Assembly: GCA_035275405.1 (NCBI GenBank) | Contig: DATEMU010000012.1 | Coordinates: 558,001-622,000, forward strand | Direction of reading: 5' to 3' | Length of the DNA stretch: 64,000 nt | From: Phycisphaerae bacterium | Lineage (GTDB): Bacteria > Planctomycetota > Phycisphaerae > UBA1845 > UTPLA1 | In this document: positions 24,836-34,083 of the stretch, piece by piece | How positions within the stretch are numbered: the first letter of the stretch is position 1 | Layout: each line of letters starts with the position of its first letter | Program-made: the position numbers and the translations under genes | Notes under the pieces: model-generated | Told to the model about the DNA's origin: nothing | What the model saw: the letters and a program-made list of their open reading frames with translations, nothing else | Database searches by the model: none

Positions 24836-25411
24836 ATGTGCAAATGGATTCGCAATTTGAACTCGCTCATGGCGACCGCGTTGCTGGCGGCGGGATGTTC
24901 AGACTCAAACTCGTCCATCCGGACGTCGTCCTCCGCGCCGCGAAGCGATCCGACGACGGAGACGTATGCATCGGCCGAGCCGATGTCACCGCCAATTGAA
25001 GCTCGGCAACCGGCCGTTTCGGAATTGCGAACTTCGTCCGAGCCGGTCAAACTGACTTCGTTCCGCAACCCTCCGTCGGCCACTTCGGCCCATCCTCAGA
25101 TCGGCATTGAGGAATTCCGGCAGCACGTGGAAAACAAGAACGCGATGGTCATCGATGCGCGCGCCCCCGACCGGTTCGCACAGGGCCATGTGCGCGGGGC
25201 GATCAACATTCCCTCGTCGCAGAAAGAGGCCTACACGGAACAATTCCTGCGCGGCGTGGATCCGAATCAGCCCATCCTTATCTATTGCGGAAGTGAATCC
25301 TGCCCGGCGAGTGACATTCTCTACGACTATCTTTCGACGCAAGGCTTCACCAATATGCGCGTCTTCAAGCCGGGTTGGGCGGTACTGAGTTCGGCAAAGC
25401 AACTACATTAG
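24836..25411 (+). CDS. Rhodanese-domain lipoprotein
   Basis: 191 aa starting at ATG 24836. MATALLAAGC is a lipobox, giving a lipid-anchored Cys near residue 21; a Ser/Pro-rich linker follows, then a single rhodanese domain (~residues 90-190). The active-site loop is YCGSESCPAS, with the catalytic Cys first and a second Cys four residues later; DARAPDRFAQGHVRGAINIP is the domain's opening signature. It probably handles sulfane sulfur or thiols in the envelope. Confidence 0.82.
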   Translation: MCKWIRNLNSLMATALLAAGCSDSNSSIRTSSSAPRSDPTTETYASAEPMSPPIEARQPAVSELRTSSEPVKLTSFRNPPSATSAHPQIGIEEFRQHVENKNAMVIDARAPDRFAQGHVRGAINIPSSQKEAYTEQFLRGVDPNQPILIYCGSESCPASDILYDYLSTQGFTNMRVFKPGWAVLSSAKQLH

Positions 25412-25492
25412 CAACTGACGGAAGGCTCCTCTGGATCGCGCTTTTCCGGTTCGCCGATTTCTTGATATGATTTGGCGAACAAAGGAGAAGCG

Positions 25493-28474
25493 GTGCGGCC
25501 GGTCACTCCAAGCCACGGCAGGTTGCCTCTTGCGCGCGGTCGCTGGCACGACGTGTTCGTCGCCTGGATGCAAATGGCCGCGCTCGCTGCCGTTTATTTC
25601 CTGACCGGAAAGCTCGGCCTGCGCCTTGCGTTTGTCAACGAGAGCGCGACGGCAGTGTGGCCCCCGACGGGGATTGCCCTGGCCGCGGCGCTGCTCTTTG
25701 GCCGCCGAATCTGGCCCGGCATCTGGGCGGGGGCGTTTCTCGTCAATATTACGACCACCGGCTCGGTTCTGACGAGCATGGGAATCGCGACGGGGAACAC
25801 GCTGGAGCCCGTCGCCGGGGCGTGGCTGGTGGATCGATTCGCGCGGGGTTGCCACGCGTTTGAGGATCCGCGTCACACGCTGCGTTTCATCCTGTACGCC
25901 GTGTTTTTTAGTACGGGCATCAGCGCCACGGTAGGAGTGACGAGCCTCGCCTGGGGAGGATTGGCGAACTGGGCGCATTTCACCGCGATCTGGAAGACAT
26001 GGTGGCTGGGCGACATGGTCAGCGCGGCGATCATCGCCCCGTTGATCCTGATCTGGAGTACGGCGCCGCGCCCGCGCCGATCGGGACGGGAAGCCGCTCA
26101 GTTTGTCGGTCTGTTCGTTCTGACGATCGGTGTCGGGTTAGTGGTATTCGGCGGAGTCCTCGTGCCGCCGATGAACCGATATCCCCTCGCATTTCTTTGT
26201 TTTCCCGTGTTAATGGGCGCGGGGTTCGCGTTTGAGGCGCGGGGGGCGGCGAGCGCCGCGTTTCTCCTTTCGGGAGCGGCCTTATGGGGGACGCTGCGCG
26301 GCGTGGGCCCGTTTGCCGTAGGAGAACCCAATGAATCGCTGATGCTGACCCAGGCATTCATGGCCACGATCACACTGACGAATTTGATGATCGGTGCCGT
26401 CATCACGGCACGGCGACGCGACCAGCAATCTCTACAGGAGGGCGAGGCCCGCAAGAGCGCCATCCTCGAGTCGTCCCTCGACTGCATCATTAGCATGGAC
26501 GATCTGGGGCGCATCGTGGATTTCAATCAGGCCGCCGAGCGGACCTTCGGTCATCGGCGCGCGCAGGTCGTTGGTCAAACGGTGGAAGAGACCATCGTGC
26601 CGCCCAGATTTCGAGAGTCGCATCGCCGCGGCCTGGCGCGGTTTCGAGTAACAGGCGAAGGAAGGGTACTGGGCCGTCGCGTCGAATTCATCGCCCTCCG
26701 CAAGGACGGAACCGAAATTCCGGTGGAGCTGGCCGTTACGGCATCTCGCGTCGGAGACCACCCGGTCTTTTTCACCGCGTACCTGCGGGACATCAGCGAG
26801 CGAAAGCGGACGGAGCAACGGCGCGCCCTGGAACTGGCCGTCTCGCAGGTTTTGGCACAGGCCGCCACATCCGAAGAGGCCCTGGCTCGCATTCTGCAGT
26901 CGGTCTGCGAAACGCTGCAATGGAGCGCGGCGGCGATCTGGACGGTGGATCGGGAGAAGCAGTTGTTGCACTGCCGGCATTTCTGGCGCGGCCGGGCGGC
27001 GATGCCGCAATTCGAGGCGGCCACGAAGGCGCAGACCTTTCCGATGGGCGTCGGTCTTCCCGGCCGCGTATGGGCGACGGGCCAACCCGCGTGGATCGCC
27101 GACGTCGTGAAAGACGATAACTTCCCGCGCGCGCCCTTTGCCGCGGCCGACGGACTGCACGGGGCGTTCGGCTTCCCGATCACGATCGGCGGCGAGGCGT
27201 TTGGCATGATGGAGTTCTTCAGCGCGTCGATCGAGCAGCCGGATGACGCCGTGATGGCGATGATGGCGACCGTCGGCGCGCACATCGGTCAATTCCTGGG
27301 CCGCAAGCGCGCGGAAGAGGCGGTCGTGGAGGCCGATCGGCGAAAGGACCAGTTCCTGGCGACGCTTTCACACGAGCTGCGGACGCCGCTGAGTTCCATT
27401 CTTGGCTGGGCGCAGATGCTCCAGAAGTCCGGGCCCGATCCCGGCACGGTCGGAGAAGGACTGGCGGTCATTGAGCGAAATGCCAAGGCGCAGGCGCAGC
27501 TCATTTCCGAACTGCTGGACATGAGCGGGATCGTTTCCGGAAAGATTCGGCTCGAATTGCAGGATGTCGATCCCTGTGAAATCGTCGAACTCGCGGTCAA
27601 GGCCGCGCAGCCCACCGCCGCGGCCAGGGGCGTTGAACTTGGCCTTCACGGTCCCCCGCAAGCGGTGTCCGTTCGCGCCGATCCCGGGCGACTGCAGCAA
27701 GTCGTCGGCAACATCATTGCCAACGCCATCAAGTTCACTCCCCGGAATGGTCGTATCGACGTTCGGGTCAACCGCGAGCGGTCCGACATTGTCATCAGCG
27801 TGGCGGACACGGGCGAAGGGATCGCGCCGGAATTCCTCCCGTACATCTTCGACCGCTTTCGCCAGGCGGACGCCTCCACCGCGCGGCGGCACGGCGGCCT
27901 GGGGCTGGGCCTGGCCATCGTTAAACACCTCATGGAAATGCACGGCGGCGCGGTCCACGCGGAGAGCGCCGGACCGGGCAAGGGGACGACGATGCGAATC
28001 CTGTTGCCCGTTCGTACGGGCGCCGCAACGGACGCGGCCGAAGCGCCGGCAGACACGGCACCCGCGCAGGGCGGTACGAAGCGGTTGGCGGGAGTGAAGG
28101 TGCTCGTCGTGGAGGATCAGCCCGATTCGCGCGCATTGGTCCAAAGGGTTCTCGAACGGGCCGGGGCCAACGTCGTCGCCCTGGAGTCTGCCGCAGACGC
28201 GCTCGCCAGCCTGAATGGCAACCCGCCGGATGTCATCGTGAGCGACATCGGCATGCCGTTCATGGACGGGTTCGAATTTCTCCGCGCGGTGCGCGGGCGC
28301 GGCATTCGGGTTCCCGCCATCGCCCTGACGGCGTTTGCGGGGGAGAATGATCAGCGGATGGCGAGGCAGTCCGGTTACGACGAGCATCTCGCCAAGCCGA
28401 TCGATCCGGAGACGCTGGTCGCGACGCTGGTCCGGATGACTCACACGTTTGATTCTCAGGGCGTCCGCAGATGA
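25493..28474 (+). CDS. MASE1-PAS-GAF hybrid histidine kinase with receiver domain
   Basis: 993 aa from a GTG at 25493, chosen because AAAGGAG lies five bases before it; the open frame begins at a TTG at 25472. In order: a MASE1-type membrane sensor (~15-300, AVWPPTGIALAAALLFG); PAS (~315-435, ending YLRDISERKRTE); GAF (~450-600); HisKA with phospho-His in [18 protein letters not shown]; HATPase (NIIANAIKFTPRNG, HGGLGLGLAIVKHLM); and a C-terminal REC (VLVVEDQPDSR; phospho-Asp in VIVSDIGMPFMDG; KPIDP). A membrane sensor phosphorelay protein whose signal is unknown. No output regulator is adjacent. Confidence 0.9.
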   Translation: MRPVTPSHGRLPLARGRWHDVFVAWMQMAALAAVYFLTGKLGLRLAFVNESATAVWPPTGIALAAALLFGRRIWPGIWAGAFLVNITTTGSVLTSMGIATGNTLEPVAGAWLVDRFARGCHAFEDPRHTLRFILYAVFFSTGISATVGVTSLAWGGLANWAHFTAIWKTWWLGDMVSAAIIAPLILIWSTAPRPRRSGREAAQFVGLFVLTIGVGLVVFGGVLVPPMNRYPLAFLCFPVLMGAGFAFEARGAASAAFLLSGAALWGTLRGVGPFAVGEPNESLMLTQAFMATITLTNLMIGAVITARRRDQQSLQEGEARKSAILESSLDCIISMDDLGRIVDFNQAAERTFGHRRAQVVGQTVEETIVPPRFRESHRRGLARFRVTGEGRVLGRRVEFIALRKDGTEIPVELAVTASRVGDHPVFFTAYLRDISERKRTEQRRALELAVSQVLAQAATSEEALARILQSVCETLQWSAAAIWTVDREKQLLHCRHFWRGRAAMPQFEAATKAQTFPMGVGLPGRVWATGQPAWIADVVKDDNFPRAPFAAADGLHGAFGFPITIGGEAFGMMEFFSASIEQPDDAVMAMMATVGAHIGQFLGRKRAEEAVVEADRRKDQFLATLSHELRTPLSSILGWAQMLQKSGPDPGTVGEGLAVIERNAKAQAQLISELLDMSGIVSGKIRLELQDVDPCEIVELAVKAAQPTAAARGVELGLHGPPQAVSVRADPGRLQQVVGNIIANAIKFTPRNGRIDVRVNRERSDIVISVADTGEGIAPEFLPYIFDRFRQADASTARRHGGLGLGLAIVKHLMEMHGGAVHAESAGPGKGTTMRILLPVRTGAATDAAEAPADTAPAQGGTKRLAGVKVLVVEDQPDSRALVQRVLERAGANVVALESAADALASLNGNPPDVIVSDIGMPFMDGFEFLRAVRGRGIRVPAIALTAFAGENDQRMARQSGYDEHLAKPIDPETLVATLVRMTHTFDSQGVRR

Positions 28475-28526
28475 GTTTGGAATTCGCGTCGCGTCGGTGA
28501 CGCGAGGTGATGCTGGAGAGATTATC

Positions 28527-29105
28527 ATGAACTCACCGCCCCGGATTCTGGCCTTTGCCGGAAGTACGCGAAAGGATTCTTTCAACAAGAAGCTGGTGAA
28601 GATCGCCGCGGAGGCGGCGCGGTCCGCGGGGGCGGAGGTGACGGTGATCGACCTGCGCGATCTGCCACTGCCGCTCTACGACGGAGACCTGGAGGCGGCG
28701 GAAGGTCTGCCGGCCAATGCGAAGAAGCTTAAGGACATGTTTCTCGCGCATCAGGGCCTGCTCATCTCCTCGCCGGAGTACAACAGCTCGATCAGCGGCG
28801 TGCTGAAGAACGCGATCGACTGGGTCTCGCGACCGGCGCCGGGGGAAGGATCGCTGGCATGTTTCGAGGGAAAAGTCGCGGCGCTGATGAGCGCGTCGCC
28901 GGGGGCGCTCGGGGGCTTGCGCGGTCTCGTCCACCTGCGGGCGATCCTGGGCAATATCAAGGTGCTGGTGATCCCGGAACAGGTCGCGGTGTCCAAGGCG
29001 ATCGACGCGTTCAACTCAGACGGTTCGCTGAAAGACTCCAAGCAGCAGAGCGCGGTCGAGGGGCTGGGTATAAAACTGGCCGGCCTTCTCTCAAAGCTGA
29101 AATAG
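28527..29105 (+). CDS. NADPH-dependent FMN reductase family protein
   Basis: 192-aa flavodoxin-like oxidoreductase. FMN phosphate-binding loop AGSTRKDSFNKKL near the N-terminus; SPEYNSSISGVLKNAIDWVSR is the family's second signature (flavin and NADPH contacts). The start is fixed by GGAGAG six bases before ATG 28527. Relatives reduce quinones, azo compounds or chromate; the substrate here is not predictable. Confidence 0.88.
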   Translation: MNSPPRILAFAGSTRKDSFNKKLVKIAAEAARSAGAEVTVIDLRDLPLPLYDGDLEAAEGLPANAKKLKDMFLAHQGLLISSPEYNSSISGVLKNAIDWVSRPAPGEGSLACFEGKVAALMSASPGALGGLRGLVHLRAILGNIKVLVIPEQVAVSKAIDAFNSDGSLKDSKQQSAVEGLGIKLAGLLSKLK

Positions 29106-29137
29106 GTAACCACAGTCAATGTCAAAAGGAGACGGGC

Positions 29138-29893
29138 ATGCAGATATCCATAAAAACGGACGCCTACACTCGCGGGATCTTATTACTTATCCTCGGGTGT
29201 CTGGCGTGGTTGTGTCTCGAGAAGACCACGTCGTCGCCTGCCCTGGCCAGTAGCGACGACGACCCGCCGAAGGAAAAGGCCCCAAAGGTTCGCGAACTCG
29301 TCGCCGCTCGGGCATTTGTTTTGTTGGACGAAAACGGCAAAATCCGAGCGGCCTTAAGCACCAAAACCGGTGGACCAAGCTTAACCTTCATGGATTCCAA
29401 AGGAAACAACAATGTCCGCCTAGAAATCGACGAATTGTCATTCACCCTCGAGGGCGAATCACTGTTCAATTTGAGGCTCTCTAAGTCCGGCTCGCGATTA
29501 CAACTGCGTGATCACGATGAAAAAAACAGCGCTAATCTTTTCGTCGGCGACGGAGGCCGCATTTCGTTCTCCTTGGATGGTGAAAAGGAGCAGGGAATTT
29601 CACTTCGCAAAGATGCGGATGGGATGACAAGTCTGAGCCTTCGCGGGAACCGAAATCAAGAGGTTAGCCTCATGACTACGCCGAGAGGAGATGCGATTTT
29701 GAGTCTCGGCGATAATGAACGCGCCGAAATCAGCCTATATTCTTCATTGTGTACCGCCGGATTAGTAGTGCAGGATGACGAGAACGTTCCGCGTGTCGTA
29801 CTTGGATCGGGGTGGGATTCGGTTGAGAAAGAGCCCTCGAGTTGGATTCGCATTCTCGGCAAAGATGGTAAGAACAACTGGAAAGCGCCTTAG
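29138..29893 (+). CDS. Membrane-anchored hypothetical protein with beta-repeat domain
   Basis: 251 aa with AGGAG six bases before ATG 29138. One N-terminal membrane segment (ILLLILGCLAWLCL), a charged linker, then regularly spaced short strands: FVLLDENGKIRAAL, LTFMDSKGNNNVRLEI, ISLRKDADGMTSLSL. The repeat period of ~20-25 residues suggests a beta-solenoid or roll. No family with known function recognised. Its codon use is less GC-rich than its neighbours. Confidence 0.68.
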   Translation: MQISIKTDAYTRGILLLILGCLAWLCLEKTTSSPALASSDDDPPKEKAPKVRELVAARAFVLLDENGKIRAALSTKTGGPSLTFMDSKGNNNVRLEIDELSFTLEGESLFNLRLSKSGSRLQLRDHDEKNSANLFVGDGGRISFSLDGEKEQGISLRKDADGMTSLSLRGNRNQEVSLMTTPRGDAILSLGDNERAEISLYSSLCTAGLVVQDDENVPRVVLGSGWDSVEKEPSSWIRILGKDGKNNWKAP

Positions 29894-29927
29894 GATGTCC
29901 CTCTAGCGCGACCGGTATGCATTTGAA

Positions 29928-31133
29928 CTATGGATGGCGTGTCCCCCACCTCGCCACGTTGCGGTCCGGAGTGAAGCGGGATTCGCCGCGCTCCATTCTC
30001 CATGTGATGCCGCCGTGTTCAAATGTTGACCCGTCGGTGTTAATCTCGCCTTCGGACTCAAACGTCTCTTGCGCGCGGCGGTAAATCGCATCGGTCAGGC
30101 CTGGCGTGGGTTGGCCTTCGCATTCGACCTCGAGGTCGGCTATGCCGAAGGCCGAGAAGCCTACGGTGTCACAAAGGTAGCGACCGGCCTCAGGGCCTTC
30201 GAGGGGGAAGGTGCGGAAGTTGAGGCAGGTGGCCTTGGCGAGGTCGAAGTCGCCGGGGGTGGCGATGAGCTTGGCCAGCACGGCGGCGGGGATCAGCCGA
30301 CCGGCGGCGGGCCAGAGGATGGCGATGACCGGAGCAAACTCGGCGAGGGCGTGTTGGGCGCGGCAGTGGAGGCGGATGTTCGCGTCGCGGGTAGCGCCGG
30401 TGTCGGCGCGGGTCGTGAAGACGACGTGAGCGGCGTGCGGGGCGACGGTCCTGGCGGCATCGGGCCAGTCCCAGCTTTGGGCGGCGGCGTCGTTGATCTG
30501 CGTGCGGGGGAGAGGTTTGGGAGCGCATTCCAGTTCGAGCGTCAGGTCGTTGACATTGAGCCGGATCGGGGCCGAGGAAGTCAGCTTGGCCCCGCGTTCG
30601 CCGCCACGGCGGAGTGAGGCGAGGAAGACCTCCGGCGAGGGATGCCAATTTGAACGCAGCAGCGCGATGGAGATCAGCGGCGGAATGGCGGGCGCTGGAG
30701 GCGGAGGCGGTACGGGCGCGGGCAGGGGCATCGCGTGAGCGGACGAGATCGGGGCGGCCGGTTCGCTCTCCGCGGCGTTTCGCCCTATGGGTGACGAAAC
30801 AGGTCGCGGATGGGGCGAGGCGATCGGCGGCGGTCCCGGCGGCGATTCGATATCGGGCGGGCTCGTTTCGATCACCGGCTCGGTCGCCGGGACCGGCGGG
30901 GTTGCACTCGTTCGCTGCGTCCGGAAGCGCCGCAGCCCTTCGACGCCGAATGCCGCGACCAGCGCGACCCAACCCTCGATCGTCGTATGGTGCATGAACC
31001 ACGCGACGGACAGGAGCCCCACTTCGAGAAGCTCCCAGATGCAGGAGCGCCGCGCCCGGAGCGCAAAGATCAGGCCATACAGCGCGGAGGTGAGCGCGAC
31101 GAGTCCGAGGATGACGAAGAGCCATGGCACCAT
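29928..31133 (-). CDS. Membrane protein with DUF4261-like C-terminal domain
   Basis: 401 aa. Two N-terminal hydrophobic helices (PWLFVILGLVALTSALYGLI; LLSVAWFMHHTTIEGWVALVAAF), a ~90-residue Pro-rich linker, then a globular domain of ~240 residues with VVFTTRAD, FAPVIAILWPAAGRL and DTVGFSAFGIADLEVE, resembling DUF4261. Function unknown. It is the last gene of the minus-strand run from anmK. Confidence 0.62.
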   Translation of the reverse strand: MVPWLFVILGLVALTSALYGLIFALRARRSCIWELLEVGLLSVAWFMHHTTIEGWVALVAAFGVEGLRRFRTQRTSATPPVPATEPVIETSPPDIESPPGPPPIASPHPRPVSSPIGRNAAESEPAAPISSAHAMPLPAPVPPPPPAPAIPPLISIALLRSNWHPSPEVFLASLRRGGERGAKLTSSAPIRLNVNDLTLELECAPKPLPRTQINDAAAQSWDWPDAARTVAPHAAHVVFTTRADTGATRDANIRLHCRAQHALAEFAPVIAILWPAAGRLIPAAVLAKLIATPGDFDLAKATCLNFRTFPLEGPEAGRYLCDTVGFSAFGIADLEVECEGQPTPGLTDAIYRRAQETFESEGEINTDGSTFEHGGITWRMERGESRFTPDRNVARWGTRHP

Positions 31134-31160
31134 CGCGCGTCCTGTGGGGTCAGCGGACTC

Positions 31161-31568
31161 CTACTCCTGGGCGGCGGCGAAGATCTCGTCGGGGATGGGG
31201 ATCAGTTTTCCTGCGCGGTCGATGCAGGCGAGCGTGGTCTTCGCTTCGCAGAGCAACGTCTCCCCGCGGCAGAGGATGTATGAATGGTCGATGCGGGCGC
31301 GGGTCATGCGATCGATTTTGGTCGTGAGCACCAGTTCGTCGTCGTAGCGGGCCGGGGCGCGAAAGCGGCACTCCACTTTGGCGACGGCGAAAAGGACGCC
31401 ACGCTCTTCGAGGTCGCGGTAGCGGAATCCGGCAAGGCGGAGCAGCTCGGTCCGGCCCATCTCGAAATACTCGAAGTACTTGGAATGGTGCAGGTAGCTC
31501 ATCGGATCGCTTTCGGCGTAGCGGACCCGTATGGCGATGTCGCAGGAGGTAGGGGGGCGCTCGGACAC
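31161..31568 (-). CDS. Acyl-CoA thioesterase, YbgC/4-hydroxybenzoyl-CoA type
   Basis: 135-aa hotdog-fold enzyme. VRYAESDPMSYLHHSKYFEYFE holds the catalytic Asp and the start of the central helix; RFRAPARYDDELVL and DHSYILCRG are core strands. The length is typical. It lies four bases after murQ on the same strand. The acyl substrate is not predictable; relatives work with the Tol-Pal envelope system or on aromatic CoA esters. Confidence 0.87.
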   Translation of the reverse strand: MSERPPTSCDIAIRVRYAESDPMSYLHHSKYFEYFEMGRTELLRLAGFRYRDLEERGVLFAVAKVECRFRAPARYDDELVLTTKIDRMTRARIDHSYILCRGETLLCEAKTTLACIDRAGKLIPIPDEIFAAAQE

Positions 31569-31572
31569 GGCC

Positions 31573-32544
31573 CTATTGTCGGCGGCTATTTTTTTGACGC
31601 AAGCGATCGTGGAGCGCGTCGCGGACCCGGCCGTGGCAGTGTTTCAAAAGGGCCTCGGCCTTCGCGCGCGGCAGGCCGAGATGGTGCATGACGATCGCGC
31701 ATTTGGCGCTGCCGCGGGCGTTATGCAGCAAGCGGAGCGCCGTCGGGCGGGAGTGCCCCGTGGCGGCGGCGACGACTCGCGTTGCCCGTTCGGTCAGCTT
31801 ACGGCAGGCGTAGCTGTTGAGATCGACCATGAGGTTGCCGTAGGTCTTGCCGATCCCGACCATGCCCAGCGTCGTGATCGTGTTGAGCACAAGCTTGGTG
31901 GCCGTCCCCGCCTTGAGGCGCGTCGAGCCGGAGAGGATCTCGGGGCCTGTGAGCACGCGGATGTCGATGTCGCAGGCGATGCGGACCTGCGAACGCGGCA
32001 CGCAGGCGAAGAAGATAGTCGTCGCGCGTCGGCGCTTCGCCTCGGCTAGCGCGGAGTGGACGTACGGCGTCGTCCCGCCAGTCGCTATACCCATAACCAC
32101 GTCGTATTTGTTCACGGCGATTTCCCTTACGGCTTTCGCGGCGGCGCGGGCATCGTCCTCCGCGCCTTCGACGCTTCGCCACAGCGCCTTCTTTCCCCCT
32201 GAGATAATGCCGCGGACCATTTTTGGATCGGATCGAAATGTCGGCGGGCATTCTGCCGCATCCAGCACGCCGAGCCGGCCGCTCGTGCCCGCGCCGATGT
32301 AAACGAGACGCCCCCCTTTTTTCCATGCCGATGAGACCGCCCGGATCGCGCGGAGGATGGCGGGTTTGGCCCGGGCGACGGCCGTGGGGATCGTTTCATC
32401 CTCGCCGTTCATGACATCGAACGCGCGGTCCAGCGGCATGGCGTCGAGCGCGGCGGATCGGCGGTTGTGTTGTTCGGTAAGCAGGTGACCGCGGCTGCGG
32501 ATCAGCCGGCGTTTGCGGCGTTTTAGTGATGCATTTGGTTTCAT
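31573..32544 (-). CDS. murQ: N-acetylmuramic acid 6-phosphate etherase
   Basis: 323 aa from ATG 32544, which overlaps the anmK stop (ATGA). SIS-fold enzyme cleaving the lactyl ether of MurNAc-6-P to GlcNAc-6-P plus lactate. Signatures: GAGTSGRLGVLDAAECPPTF, IISGGKKALWRSVEGAEDD (catalytic Glu region), GIATGGTTPYV, GSTRLKAGTATKLVLN. A basic N-terminal extension (SLKRRKRRLIRSRGHLL) precedes the usual LLTEQHN start. Together with AnmK it completes the step from anhydro-MurNAc to GlcNAc-6-P. Confidence 0.95.
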   Translation of the reverse strand: MKPNASLKRRKRRLIRSRGHLLTEQHNRRSAALDAMPLDRAFDVMNGEDETIPTAVARAKPAILRAIRAVSSAWKKGGRLVYIGAGTSGRLGVLDAAECPPTFRSDPKMVRGIISGGKKALWRSVEGAEDDARAAAKAVREIAVNKYDVVMGIATGGTTPYVHSALAEAKRRRATTIFFACVPRSQVRIACDIDIRVLTGPEILSGSTRLKAGTATKLVLNTITTLGMVGIGKTYGNLMVDLNSYACRKLTERATRVVAAATGHSRPTALRLLHNARGSAKCAIVMHHLGLPRAKAEALLKHCHGRVRDALHDRLRQKNSRRQ

Positions 32545-33773
32545 CGCCGGGCCCTCGGATCGCAAATCTGGCCGAGCACGACACGCTGCCTGGCGCCGGT
32601 CACCGAGGGCAAATTGGCGGGCACACGATCGGCGCACGCCGCGGCGAGCATGGCAAACGAGACGCTTTCCTTGGCTTGTGATGGGATGCCGTGTTCCTCC
32701 ATCACGCTGAATCGAACCGCGAATCGCCCATTGAGCGTCACGCAGCGGCGCAGGTCATCGAGGAGCGTGCGGTTCCTGTCACCTCCGCCGCAGAGAATAA
32801 TCTCGTCCGCCGGGGGATAGGGGCGGTCGGTGGCGATCGACAGCGTCAGGTAGGCCATGTGGATGCTGAACGCGGTGAAGAAGGTCGCCGTGGCAATCCA
32901 GTCGTCGGGTGATCGCCGCAGGCGACCGAAACGCTTCAACAAGTCCGCGAGCCACGCGTCGCCAAACTGCTCGCGGCCGCAGCTTTTTGGAAACATGCGG
33001 TAAAGGAACGGGTGCTCTAGTAAGTGGCGAATGATGGCAGGATGCGGACGGCCGCGCCGCGCGCGCCTCCCGCCACGATCGAACGATTCACGACCGCGCG
33101 TGAAACGCCGGACGAGGCCGTCGATGACCATTCCGCCGGGTCCGGTGTCAAACGCGCGGACGTTGTTGACGCTTCCGCCGGCAGGAAGCCAGGTGAGGTT
33201 CGCGATGCCGCCGATGTTTTGGATGATGCGGTTTTTTCGGGAATGGCCGAACAGGACGTAGTCCGTCCAGGGAACGAGCGGCGCGCCCTGACCGCCGACG
33301 GCCATGTCGGACTGGCGGAAGTGGTGGATGACGGGGCAGATGGCGCGGGCGGCGATAATGGAGGCGTCGCCGATTTGGCAGGTACCGAATGCACGTGGTT
33401 TTCCAACCCTCACCCCGGCCCTCTCCCTAAGAGGGAGAGGGGACGAAGGGGGAAGATGGCAGATGGTTTGACCGTGTGAGCCGATGAGGTCGGTTCGGCG
33501 GAGGCCGAGTTTGCGAACGACGGCTGCGGCGGCGTCGGCGAAGGCGTGGCCGACCTCTACGTCCAGACAACAAAGCTCTTCCGTCCGAGTGGCCGCCGGG
33601 GCCATGATGGCGAGGAGGCGGCTTTGCAACACGTCAGAGTAGGGGCGATGTACGAAGCCGAGCAATCGAACGCGCATCGCGAGACCACGGCCCGTGATTT
33701 CGCAGGCCGCGGCATCGACGCCGTCGGCACTGGTTCCGCTGTTGAGTCCGATGACGATGCGGCGCGTAGGCAT
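32541..33773 (-). CDS. anmK: 1,6-anhydro-N-acetylmuramate kinase carrying an in-frame repeat insert
   Basis: 410 aa; the family is usually about 370-390. It phosphorylates and opens anhydroMurNAc from peptidoglycan turnover. Motifs: IGLNSGTSADGVDAA at the N-terminus, LIGSHGQT, QIGDASIIA, DTGPGGMVID, LCGGGDRN and EEHGIPSQAKESVSFA. Residues ~109-127 (PLPLRERAGVRVGKPR) lie between GSHGQT and QIGD, where other AnmK proteins have a short link, and derive from a palindromic repeat element. The frame stays open, so the enzyme may work with a surface loop added. It has GGAGGA about 12 bases upstream of ATG. Confidence 0.93.
   Translation of the reverse strand: MPTRRIVIGLNSGTSADGVDAAACEITGRGLAMRVRLLGFVHRPYSDVLQSRLLAIMAPAATRTEELCCLDVEVGHAFADAAAAVVRKLGLRRTDLIGSHGQTICHLPPSSPLPLRERAGVRVGKPRAFGTCQIGDASIIAARAICPVIHHFRQSDMAVGGQGAPLVPWTDYVLFGHSRKNRIIQNIGGIANLTWLPAGGSVNNVRAFDTGPGGMVIDGLVRRFTRGRESFDRGGRRARRGRPHPAIIRHLLEHPFLYRMFPKSCGREQFGDAWLADLLKRFGRLRRSPDDWIATATFFTAFSIHMAYLTLSIATDRPYPPADEIILCGGGDRNRTLLDDLRRCVTLNGRFAVRFSVMEEHGIPSQAKESVSFAMLAAACADRVPANLPSVTGARQRVVLGQICDPRARR
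33393..33449. repeat. Palindromic repeat element inserted in anmK
   Basis: Contains CCCTCTCCCT (33419-33428) and its complement AGGGAGAGGG (33432-33441) with a 3-base loop, preceded by CCCTCACCCCGG. On the minus strand it encodes PLPLRERAGVRV, a phrase that recurs at interspersed CCCTCTCCC-type repeats in many genomes. Exact ends are estimated from the gap in AnmK similarity. Confidence 0.72.
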
Positions 33774-34083
33774 GAGGGGCGGGGGTCCTCCGTGACGTGT
33801 GCGGCGGCATTGTTTCGGACGTGACGAGGTTTTGCAAATCGGACGCTCCTCGCAGCACCTCCCCCTTGCTTCCCGCCACGAGTCGCCTCGGCGACCGAAC
33901 TTCTCGTCGACTTGCGGACCGTCGCCCGCCGCGCCTCCTCGGTATCAGTATTGAGGAACGGCATCTCAAGCGTCTGTGAGCGGTCTCCGATGAAATCCGG
34001 CGTTTCGAGGGGATTGCCCAGTGCAAGGTACTCGGACGTGTCGGCGGCCGGCCAACCCGGGCCGCCAAGGATGGGGAGACGCC
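33774..34083. other. Divergent intergenic region anmK / HD-GYP
   Basis: 310 bases with no supported gene. A GTG-started in-frame extension of the HD-GYP gene reaches 34021 but is basic and not domain-like. The right end holds GGGGAG for the HD-GYP gene. Confidence 0.5.

Noticed and set aside
28449-28526. Upstream start for the FMN reductase, overlapping the kinase gene
   Set aside because: The ATG at 28527 has GGAGAG at the right distance and the flavodoxin motif starts directly after it.
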